Program-made: the position numbers and the translations under genes | Source: Anthoceros angustus | Lineage: Eukaryota; Streptophyta; Anthocerotopsida; Anthocerotales; Anthocerotaceae | NCBI GenBank assembly: GCA_010909165.1 | Contig: VJWM01000221.1 | Span: forward strand, 237,530-301,529 | DNA length: 64,000 nt | Direction: 5' to 3' | Part shown: positions 33,687-43,344 of the stretch, piece after piece | Layout of the letters: every line of letters begins with the position of its first letter | Numbering within the stretch: the stretch's first letter is position 1 | The notes under the pieces: generated by a model | Seen by the model: the letters and a program-made list of their open reading frames with translations, nothing else | Told to the model about the DNA's origin: nothing | The model's database searches: none

Positions 33687-33993
33687 GGCCGCTTGTGTGT
33701 CCTGACTGATGCGCTCCGAAGACAACCTGCAACTCCACCTCCGAGTAGGCGGGCGCCGCTTTAGTTCCAACCTGTGTAGGGCAGCTGTTGCTGTGCATAC
33801 GTGTGTACCAGGGGACTGATGTTACAACTAGCCCACAATGAAGAGCTGATTCCGCTGATTCCTTGTGGAGAGGCGATGCATCGTGCGCCCTAGTGTTTTT
33901 GACGCTGGCTTCTCGGAAGGGAAGATGGAAGAGAAGCATGTAACCAGATTTGGAGATGACCCACTTACGATACCGAGTTCCTGTCCGATTGGG

Positions 33994-36519
33994 TTAGGGA
34001 CTTCCGTGGTTCGCTTCGGTCACCGTTACTTTGTGCATGCAGCTTATGGTTGAAGAGTTCGGCTGGAGACCTTCCTGCTGCATCTGATCGAACAGCCTGG
34101 CAGCTTCGTCCTGAAAGCCTTGCTGAGCGTACGCAGCTATCATGGCATTCCATGAAATTACACTGCGCCGAGGCATGTTTTCAAACTCCTGCCGAGCATC
34201 CCCGATTCTGCCACATTTGGCATACATGTCCAGCAGTGCTGTGCGGAGAACAACAGTCAGCTCCAAGCCACTTTTCAGCAGTTGAGAGTGCACTTGCCTG
34301 CCTTTGTCTAACGAGGCCACACTAGCACATGCTTTCAGGGTTGAAGAGTATGTAGCTGCATTCGGTCTGACATTCTCCTGCAACATCTGCTCGAAAAGCT
34401 TGATGGCTTCCTTGCCACAACCTTGCAAGGTGTATCCTGCTATCATTGAAGTCCACGAGACCACATCCCGGCTTGGCATTTCATCAAAAACCCGCTGGGC
34501 ATCTTCTATCTGCCTGCACTTTGCATACATGTCTATCAGAGCATTTCCTAGAGAAAGGTCAGACTGCAGCTTATTCTGGATTATATCGGCATGAACTCTC
34601 CTGCCCACTTGCAGAGATCCTGTGTCCGCACAAGCGTTGAGGACACTGGCCAAAATTCGTGCATTGGGTTTGATCCTTTCATCTTCCAGGTCCTCGTAGA
34701 GCTGAATGGCTTCCTTAGCTCGACCATGCTCAGTGTAGCCTGAAGTCATCGCATACCATGACAGCACATCCCGCTGGACCATGTTATCGAAAACCTGCCG
34801 GGCTTCGTTCAAGCTCCCACAACGTGAGTACATGTACAGAAGAGAGTTACCTATCAGCGGATAGCAATCTAGACCAAGTAGTCTGACTTTGTTGTGGATC
34901 TCCTTGCCAGCTTCCAGTGCTCGTACATCAGCACATGCTTTGAGAACACTGGCGAAGGTGTCTTCCTCCACCTCAACTGCATCCTGCTTCATCTGTTCAT
35001 AGAGCCGCAAGGCTTCCTTTGCCCGACCATGCTGAACACTTCCTGAAATCATGGCATTCCAAGACACTCTATCTTTGTGGGGCATTTGATTGAACACCTT
35101 TTGAGCGTCCTCTATGCTCCCACATTCGGTGTACATATCCATGAGGGCTGTTCCAACCATTAAATCCGACTCCAACCCAGCAACCTTCACATGAGAGTGC
35201 ACTTGTCTGCCTTCATCTAGAGCTGAAACACTTCCACAGGCTTTCAAAACACAGGCAAACGTTGTCTTATCTGGGTCAAAATTCTCTTGCTGCATAAGTT
35301 GGTACAGCTTGATGCCTTCCCACCCAAGCTTGTTCTTCCAACATCCATTTATCATTGCATTCCACGACACCACATCGCGTCTCGACATGCCTTCAAAAAC
35401 CTGCCGAGCATCCTCCATGCTTCCACACTTTGCATACATGTCCACCAGGGTGTTCTGCACAGCCAGATCACTGTCCAATCCAAGCTTGTTTACATCAGTA
35501 TGCACTCGCCTGCCTGTTGCTAATGCAGGGACACTCCCGCAGGCTTTCAAGATGCACACAAAAGTAACCTGATTCGGCCGCACCTTCTCCTCTTGCATCT
35601 GCTTGTACAGCTTGATGGCTTCCAACCCAAGATCGCGCGATGCATATCCTGATATGATAGCAGTCCAAGCCACCACATCTCGTTCTGACATGCTCTCAAA
35701 TGATTCACGAGCCTCAGTCATGCTGCCACACTTGGCATACATGTCAACCAAAGCACTCCCCACAAACAAGTTCGACTCCAAGCCATGCTCCACTATCTGG
35801 GAGTGAACTCGCCTGCCCTCCACAACGTCCCCTGAACCAGCACATGCCCTCAGGACGTAAACAAAAAGCACAGCATGTGGCTTCAAACCCTGTTTCATCA
35901 TCTTATCAAAAAGCTTCAATGCCTCTCGAAAGTTCCCTATATCGACATACCCTCTGATCAGCGAAGCCCACGAGTACGTGTTCTGTTTGTGCATCTTCCC
36001 GAACACATCCCTGGCCTCTCCCATCCTCCCAGAGCTCGCATACAGCCTGACCAGGTTCCCCCCAAGATAAAGGTCCGACTCCCACCCACATCTCACAATG
36101 TGCTGATGCACCTGTCTCCCTTCTGTCAATGCTTCCTTCTCAATGCAAGTTTGAAGCAGGGCGGCGTAGTTCTGCTTGCTTTCGAGAACATTGCCGTCCT
36201 GCTTGAACTCGACCCACAATGCCTCCCGTGCAATTGGATTATCTGCAAGCCATCAAAAACTCATGTTTGGGACCTCCGCACATGCAAGACATCAAAAACT
36301 GATGTTTGGGACCTCCACACATGCCAGCCATGAAGCTATCGACATTCTGATGCGACCCAAGCACTCACCAACATAGGTTTGAGATTTGCCAGCTCCTGCT
36401 GAGCCCCGCAAGCTGGAGAGAGGTGCATACCATAGTCTTCTAGGGGTCCGGGGACTGCATTGGATTTGCCTTCGCCATACTAGTACCAGTTGCCTGCCAA
36501 AAGGCCCATTAATCGTCAT
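33994..36519 (-). CDS. PLS-class PPR protein, gene 4 (C-terminally short)
   Basis: PPR protein of 799 residues from two exons, 36519-36369 and 36242-33994, joined by a 126-bp intron (donor GTGAGT, acceptor CTTGCAG) that keeps phase (TYV|DNPIAREAL). Exon 1 is Arg-rich with few acids and suits an organelle transit peptide. The second exon holds a long uninterrupted array of PLS repeats (SLVDMYAKCG, DVVSWTAMI and variants). It ends abruptly after a last L/S-type repeat (LQPNSSTISC) with no E region, PG box or DYW domain. It is clearly a different subfamily from genes 1-3: no CLETV inserts and GRQVHS/GRRVH signatures. Probably binds organelle RNA; function in editing is doubtful without the E region. 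Confidence 0.85.
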
Positions 36520-36855
36520 CTCCTTCTCCTTCCCTCCACCATTCGTGCAGCAAGCCGTGAATCCAGCCAACACTGAGCATCTGCTCAGCTTCGATTCCTT
36601 TGCGAAGCAGGAAGACCAACTGCTGTTCCTCCTCTCACGACCCTTCGTGCTCCGGCCTGCAATTGAATTAGGCGAGGACTGCAGTTTCACCAGCGATTTT
36701 CACCTCAAGAGACCCAGTCTTTTGGTCTCCACTAATGACTTCTAAGTCGTTTCAATGGAATGGCGTCCATACATATGTACACAGATGCACATGGCTGCAA
36801 TACCACCACCCCGCACACGAGCGCAAGGAAGTGAGATCGTCTTGAGGAAAATATT
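36520..36855. other. Intergenic, between PPR gene 4 and the U2 snRNA gene
   Basis: Divergent 5' flanks of PPR gene 4 (left) and the U2 gene (right). Frames open here extend upstream of the PPR start but have no ATG of their own. Nothing else was recognised. Confidence 0.5.
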
Positions 36856-36903
36856 AACCCATATTGTCTATGAAAAGACTGTGTTCAAGCTTGGGGTATA
36901 TTA
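36856..36903 (+). promoter_or_regulatory. U2 snRNA promoter: USE-like element and TATA box
   Basis: AACCCATATTG at 36856-36866 (-72 to -62) matches 8 of 11 positions of the plant snRNA upstream sequence element RTCCCACATCG. TATATTA at 36897-36903 (-31) is the TATA box. The 30-bp gap is closer to the four-turn spacing of Pol II snRNA genes than to the three-turn spacing of Pol III ones. Confidence 0.6.
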
Positions 36904-36927
36904 AGTGGACCGGGCCTTCAGTGAGGT

Positions 36928-37123
36928 ATACCTTTCTCGGCCTTTTGGCTAAGATCAAGTGTAGTATCTGTTCTTATCAGTTTAATATCTGATACGTGGA
37001 TCATCGATCCACATGATATTAATCTAATTTCTCTCTGGGGCGGGCCACACGGGTAGCTTGCTGCCTTGGCTCCGCGCGCGTCGCTCTGGTATTGCACTAT
37101 TTCCACTGCCTGGCGCACCCACC
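36928..37123 (+). ncRNA. U2: U2 spliceosomal snRNA
   Basis: The first 90 bases are an almost perfect match to the conserved U2 5' half: ATACCTTTCTCGGCCTTTTG, the branch-point-recognition region around GTGTAGTATCTGTTC, and stem-loop IIa/b with the palindromic GTGGATCATCGATCCAC. An Sm-site-like AATTTCT follows near 37025. The 3' half keeps the plant U2 features GTCGCTC, TTGCACTA and TGGCGCACCC before the end. The 3' end is estimated from the usual 196-nt length. Expression is plausible given the promoter elements upstream. Confidence 0.95.
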
Positions 37124-37439
37124 CCCTCACAAACAAAAACCAAAACGGATTGCCTTAGAATAGCCGCGGTAACGGCAAAGGATTCCGACATGGAGGGCCA
37201 CAGAAAAAGGTCATTCATGGCAATCCATATAAAATGAGAGCGGTGTATGCGGATACGTAGTACCGAAGGTCTGCCAGCAAAGGTCTACCTTGGAAAGTGA
37301 ACATTTTCAAAGCTGAGGTGGTGCAAATTGGTTGGTAGTCAAGAGGCTTGTTTAGGGAACTCCTGAAAGCTGAAAACAGAAACAGGGTTGGTTCTCCCGG
37401 AATCATGGATTGAGGTTCTCCCGGAATGATGGATTGAGG

Positions 37440-37935
37440 CAGTCATGCCCCTGGGATGCAAACTCGTAGTCATGAGGCTTGTGTAGGGAGCTCTTGAAAC
37501 TCGCTTCACGCCTGCCTATGAGATCCGACAAAAGGGCCCCATCCTGAAACGTGTCAACAACTGCTCCTTGAAACCACTAATCTCGCCATAGCCGAATTGA
37601 TGCTTTGTATTAGGGGCAACAGAGAATGGCAACCTACTCGCGATCTTATACAGTTGCTCCTTGAAACCACTAATCTCGCCATAGGGGCGACAGTGAAGGA
37701 TCCGCAGGAGCATGGCTACCTACTCGCGATCTTATTGAACGAGTGACTAAGCCCTAGCTCTCGTTTTTCCCAAAGCTCAAAACATCCCAGGATGTAATCC
37801 AATTCCGAGTCTCAATTTCCGGGTGTCCTTTACAAAAGAACTAAGCCCCAGCTCTTGTTTTTCCCAAAGTTCAAAACATCCAGGACGTAATCCAATTCGG
37901 AGTCTCAGTTTCCAGGTGTCCTTTAGAAAAATTGC
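37440..37935. repeat. Short direct repeats
   Basis: The unit tgctccttgaaaccactaat with following sequence occurs at about 37561 and 37651. A second unit of about 95 bp (cccagctcttgtttttcccaa type) occurs in tandem at about 37750-37840 and 37841-37930. No coding content. Confidence 0.75.
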
Positions 37936-38002
37936 AAAAACGAAATGGCAAGTCCTGCTCCATCCAAATATACGATACATTGTATATGCAATGGGAAGGT
38001 CA

Positions 38003-38081
38003 TGTTCAATCTACATCTAAATAGTCTAAGTGACTATTTCATAAGACAAGACACTCAGACTATTTAGATGTAGATTGGACA
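38003..38081. repeat. Fold-back element (inverted repeat with 21-bp perfect arms)
   Basis: caatctacatctaaatagtc at 38007-38026 and its reverse complement at 38058-38077 form a stem that extends outward and inward with single mismatches, leaving a loop of about 20 bases. Could be a tiny MITE relic or a hairpin RNA. Confidence 0.85.
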
Positions 38082-38089
38082 TAAATTCA

Positions 38090-39174
38090 TATCCGTGCTT
38101 CTCCCCTCTTACTATGAGGTACTACTGCATACTCTGTAGTAAGTTCTAAACAAGAAAAAAGCATATAGTTCCATTGGGCAGTGGATCAAGCTTTTATTCC
38201 AAAGATCATAAGCTTAACATCGATTATAATGACTCTAATATTGAAGATTATTGAATATTTTGACTAGATCCTATTAGGTCTTCCCTTGACTTAAAGAGGT
38301 CACATTTTCTACAACTGAGTAAACATGCAAGGTTAGTAAATGGCTGTGGGTTCACACATACTCTTTTCATCTCATTGCCTGGCTCTGGCAATACACTTGG
38401 ACAAATGTAAATAGACGAAGGTGCAAGGATTGCCATGCAGATGTACGTCAAAGGTTCAAGCAACATATCGGAATAGCATCAACTGCAGCTAAACACTCTT
38501 CAATGTTCAATGTTGAAACGCCAACACTCTTGCATAGGGGAACAATGCTTCAATATAGATGCAAAGGGAGGGTGCTAGCTTTGATGCCAAGAGGATGGAT
38601 TGATGACCTAGCTTGATGGCCTAAACAATGGGCATAGGAACACAAGCTCTTGGCCTGCTCCTGTACGAATTGCCATTGAGTATAGAATAGAATACTGTTT
38701 TTATAGGATGGCCAAGGCATCCTCACACACCTGTAACTAATTGTAACTTCCTTCAAACCTTCGTCCACACTTCCCCATAGCAATCTCAGAATGCTCTTGG
38801 ATGCTCGACTCATATGCTCAGGCATTCATGGCTAGCTGAGACTAAAAAAAACAATTTAAGAAACCATGGACTAACATTCCTTATATAATATAAAATTTTT
38901 AAAATATTAAATTATTACCTCTTTTGTACTTAATATTTTATACTCTTTTTAAAAATAATTATATACCATTAATTATTGGATACTTAGTTTGGATGCTATG
39001 CATACATGTTTGGTACCTATTCCGTAAACTATACATGGTATGGTCTACCTAATTGGGAATATAAATGGGAACTCTCCCTTTTATGGGATATTGGACCTCG
39101 ACTGTCTTCAATGTGCCATAAGTACTCCTACCATATCTAAAAGGAGTGTGCCAATAAAGTTATTGTGGTGAAGA
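38090..39174. other. AT-rich intergenic DNA, no gene recognised
   Basis: Low-complexity A/T tracts around 38880-38960 and short open frames without domain similarity. Nothing supportable. Confidence 0.45.
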
Positions 39175-39176
39175 TA

Positions 39177-39709
39177 CAGTCCACCCCTTCTAATTGAGAC
39201 GGGTTCGGAGTGCCTTTAGAGGTCCCATTAAGGGAGGTGTCTCGATTACATTTTAATATTTAAAAATAATAAAATATTATAAAGTTAAAAATAAAAATAC
39301 CCAAAAAAAAAGAAAATTTGAATTTTGATTGATAAGTTTCACTAAAAATAACTTTTATCACTTCTCTATATAGTTGTTTGAAAGCTAGCACTCTCTCTAA
39401 GCAGCATAAAAAAACCTCTACCTATCATAAAGAAAAAAGCTTAGTTTAAAGAGTCTTCAATCACACCTAAAAGTCTATTGTGCTCTGAAATAATCGATTC
39501 TTTTTCAAAAAAAACTTTTTTAGTAAAAAAAATTAAAAATTCCATTTAGAGAGGTGAAACTAACATGAATGTATGTTTCAAAATATCCCAATTAGTATTT
39601 AGGAAAAAGTTCTATTTGTTACATTGTAAACTAAAGGGAGTAGGATGGGAGGTCCCATTTAGAGAGGAATCCCATTCCTGGAGTTCCCAATTAGGGGGGG
39701 GGCCGACTG
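39177..39709. mobile_element. Tc1/mariner-superfamily-like MITE
   Basis: A 533-bp element flanked by TA on both sides (39175-39176 and 39710-39711). Both ends begin CAGTC when read inward and continue with related terminal repeats (ccccttctaattgaga and, on the other strand, ccccctaattgggaa). The interior is AT-rich and non-coding, so the copy is non-autonomous. The TA duplication and CAGT termini fit the Tc1/mariner/pogo group. Confidence 0.7.
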
Positions 39710-39711
39710 TA

Positions 39712-40145
39712 TTGAAGTTTTTGAAATTGTATCATGTTGTAGAGAAGCATGCTAATGATCATTGTAACCACACAACCAGGTCGGGAAGTATTTAGTAATT
39801 ATTTTGAATGAGATCTAAATTGTTTTTCTCATTTTTTAGATTTTTGAATATTTGATAGTAGGTAGGTATGTATATTAAAAAATTGTGAAAAATCTTATGG
39901 AGCGTGGAGCTGCTCTTATATGTTCCCGATTGTTACGGAGGGTAGACTGGCATACCTACCATGTCCTAGTGACAGACGAAGAGTTGAGAGGCAAGAATTT
40001 TGTGGGAGCTGCGGGAGCTCACCAATGGAAACTAGGGTTTGAGAAATAGCTTCGCTGTTTCTCAAAACACCTAGGTTACACTCCTCAGGTCTCTCAAAGC
40101 ACTACTGGTTAATCAGAGCAACCGGCTTGGAGAGACTCCGGAAAG
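39712..40145. other. 5' flank of the RPA49 gene
   Basis: The left half is AT-rich; the right half presumably holds the promoter and leader of the polymerase subunit gene. No other feature seen. Confidence 0.5.
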
Positions 40146-41930
40146 ATGGAAACTCCGGGGGGCAAGCGCCACCATCGAGATGGCCAGAGTCACCGAAAGA
40201 AGAAGCGGAGGATTGATGTGAAGATGGAGTACGTTCAACCGTTAGGCGGGCGTACCGGGCCGTTTGTTGGCTACTTCCCCACGGGATTTGATCCAGCCAC
40301 GGCGACCATGGCCGAGGGGAGAGGAGAAGATGTGCCTCCATTAACAGAATTGGTTGCGTTTCAGAATAGCCAGAAGTTTAAGCAGCGGCAGCATCAGCTG
40401 GTTGCCAGGGCAAACGGGAGTGTAGATTTTGTGGGGACGAACTACACTGGTGAAGCTGCTATCTGGCATCCCTGCAGCTATGCACTTGGGGTGTTCAACA
40501 AGGATGAGGGGACGCTGAAGCTGGTGCCGATTGCTGGAGAAAAGGTTTGCTTTTTGTTTCTGCTTCTTTCAGAGGATGAATGCTTGAGGGAGTAGGGGAT
40601 ATGAATCTGGTTTGCAAAGTAATGGCCATCCGTTCAGGTGCAGGTGGCAAGTTTATGTCTAATTGCTTGTGGCATTAGGTTCTCAGAATGGAGCCAAGAG
40701 TGAAAGGCGTGCTGTATGGGCATACCGAAGCCGATGAAGTGAACGAGGCAGACATGACCCCTGAGATGAGGAAGCTTCAGATGGAAAGGTTGACACACAC
40801 TCTTGGCAGTCAGCGCTCAAAATTAAAGGTATGTTCTTCTGGTCTCAGCCCTTTCATCTGTAGAGAGCTAGCAGTTCGGTTCACTGTTGGTGGTCCTGTG
40901 TTTGAAATCTGACTATGGTGATCTTTTTTTGCATCGTGGTTTGCAGACTGAACGACGTGTCAGGGGCTTGATTAAGGAGTCGGCTTTAGGAGAGTTTACG
41001 GCTGAAATGGAGAACTTTATCCACTCTGCTGGACGGAATGCCGAGCTGGTCACCAGGGAGGAAGCATTGGCAAAGGCAAATGCAGAGATAGTTAGGAATA
41101 TCCCACCTCATAACCTTGCGGCCACATCTGTTGTGAACGCCTATCCTGTTGATGAGCTTATCTCTCTCGTGGAGTGGGATAGCTTGGAGACTAAAGAATT
41201 GAAGAAGGCTGCTGCAAAGCCTGCCAAAGAAGAAGTATTGCGGAGGCAAAACGACTATCCAAATTTTGTGCTCAACCGGCTTCGCCGTCTTCGCGTGCAG
41301 GTGTGTGGTTTTTGGCTTTTGCTTTGGTTCATTCAACTCTGTTCTGTTTGTATTGGAGAGGTTTTGGAAGTCTATCGGTCCTTCAGGTGCAGACCACTGA
41401 AGCTTTTGTGTCTGGGCATCCAGGGGGATGTTGACGGTAATGACAGACGCGCTCACCTCTTGGTGTACATCAAGCACCTTCTGTCTTTCTTTTCTGCACC
41501 CCGCCATCTTTTCAGCAGGAGGGGCGGACGAGGTGATTTGGGGGATGTGGAGGGGGCTCTGCGTATTCCCAGTGCTGTTGTAGCAAAGTTCTTCAAGCTC
41601 TTCACGGACACTGATGCTGTCAAGGGTGGTAGTACTCAGTCCAAGGAGCAAAAGAACCTACTGATCAGTTACATCCTTGTTCTTGGGTTAACCGTGGATG
41701 ACTTTGTCTCAGATCCGCATGATCTGGCTGTTGAGCTCAAAATGACCGTGAACCAGCTGAAGCCTTACTATGTGGAGTTGGGGTGCAAGATGGAACAGCA
41801 GAAGGCAGCTGATAGGGCAGGTGTACCTGTGGACCCGCATTCAGGACGAGGGAAGTTCAGGGTAACTTTGCCTATCCCGCTGAAATTCCCTTTGCTGACC
41901 CCAAAGATAAAGAGAGGCAGGGGGAGGTAG
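40146..41930 (+). CDS. RPA49: RNA polymerase I subunit A49 (RPA49/PAF53 homologue)
   Basis: Pol I-specific subunit that, with A34.5, supports initiation and elongation on rDNA in the nucleolus. Exons 40146-40544, 40679-40828, 40947-41300 and 41424-41930 all join in phase 0 and give 469 residues, close to plant orthologues. The N-terminus is basic (KKKRRIDVK), followed by the dimerisation domain (VGYFPTGFDP, FVGTNYTGEA, YALGVFNKDEGTL, GVLYGHTEADEVN). The C-terminal tandem winged-helix part includes NIPPHNLAAT, LISLVEWDSL, YPNFVLNRL, AHLLVYIKHLLSF, IPSAVVAKFFKLF and LISYILVLGLTVDDF, and ends with a basic tail. The acceptor of exon 4 was chosen at 41423 because an earlier one brings in a stop. 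Confidence 0.9.
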
Positions 41931-43344
41931 CAGACGTAATGAGCACGCGCCTGTCTCACGACATGTAATGATATATCCCACAACGCCCTGGAGGGTGAGC
42001 TTTTGCTACAACGTAAGAGGTTGGACTTGGGCAGCAACTTGCTAAATGCCTGCCTGCCGCCTAGTCTCGGCAGCTTGAGTGACTTGGTCTGTCTGGACAT
42101 CCTAAGGAGCCGAGAGGTCTGAAGCTGGGTACTGCGCACCTCTGGAGTGAGCGAACTTGACAGGTATTCATGAGGGTTGAGGAACCTTTGAAAGATACCT
42201 TTGCACGCGGGCCAACTCGACCGAAGGCTGTCTACGCAGCCTCCGAGTTTTTCAAAGAAATTCGATTGGAGTATATGGCCCGACTCTGGAATGAGCACAG
42301 ACCGGTATACTCTGCTAAAACTGTGTGCAGTCACCAACAATGTGGTTGTGGGCCGACGAGTTTATGATCTCAGTATCCAACACACAAGTCACATTCCTTC
42401 GTGGGGAACCATGGCTTGCGGATGTATGCATGTGGACCAGAGTCGGTAAACCAGATGTCTTCACTTGGTTCTCCATCAACTCTGCGTCTGCGAATTTTGG
42501 GAAACCCAATGAGGCTGTAAAACTGTGCCATGAGGTGCGTAGCTCGGGTGTGTGCAAGTGAGGCGTGTGCACCAGGGCAGGTAGCTGCACTTGCAGATTG
42601 TGTGCAAGCAGTTGCTTACCGATTTGAAAGATGTATCACCTTCTCCGGACCAGCAGCTATGGGGCTGCTCTGCAACGGCAGCTTTGGAGGCTGCTCTACA
42701 ACGGCAGCTTTGGAGTCCTCTCTGCAACGGGAGTTTTGTGGCTTCTCTGGGAAAAGCAACTATCGGGGCTGCAGTTAGAATTTCAGAGTTAACCAATATG
42801 TCTGGAATCGGACAGGGTGTCCGCGGTGCTTGCAAGTTTTTATTCGTAAGTTTCGTTCTCGCTGGGCCGTTTTTTCATGGTCTGACGTTCTGCTTCTTCG
42901 TCGGCCTTCTGCTTCTGCTTGCCTTCCCGAGGCGCTGGTGTCTTACATCATGGCAGGCAGCTGCACTCAGAGTCATGCTTCCCTGAAAACCATGTACCAC
43001 ACCTTGCCCACAAAGCACAGGGCTCTGCTTCCCGTAGTGAGGAGCCATGGCCGACCGTTTTGACATCTGCGGTGGCTTATGTCTGCCCGCGATCAGTCTC
43101 CTGGCTGGGAAACCGCGCTTCCTCCTCCCTGCGGCTTTCGCTCACCAGGACCGGGAAGGCTACATTCGTCATGGGCTCCAAAATGTTACGAGCTCCCCAC
43201 CATCTCCTTCCAACACTCCGTCCTGCCTTCACCTGCTGAGAATCCACCGTAGTGCCACCCATAACATTGCTGTCGGGTCATCGGAACGCAAGAGTCCTCA
43301 GTGGACAGAGGAAGAGAAGCCGCTACCACTACGCAGTATATACA
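41931..43344. other. Intergenic region with a possible PPR fossil and short repeats
   Basis: Frame 42325-42561 contains KPDVFTWFSI and GKPNEAVKLCHEVRSSGV, which resembles a degenerate PPR repeat, but has no intact continuation. At about 42660-42745 a word near ctgcaacggcagctttgga is repeated three times. The right end is the 5' flank of PPR gene 3. Confidence 0.4.

Noticed and set aside
36829-36839. gaagtgagatcg as the snRNA upstream element
   Set aside because: It matches the consensus poorly and lies about 57 bp from the TATA box; the word at 36856 fits better in both sequence and spacing.
42325-42561. Separate PPR gene upstream of gene 3
   Set aside because: Only one degenerate repeat-like stretch is readable; it is noted as a possible fossil within the intergenic entry.
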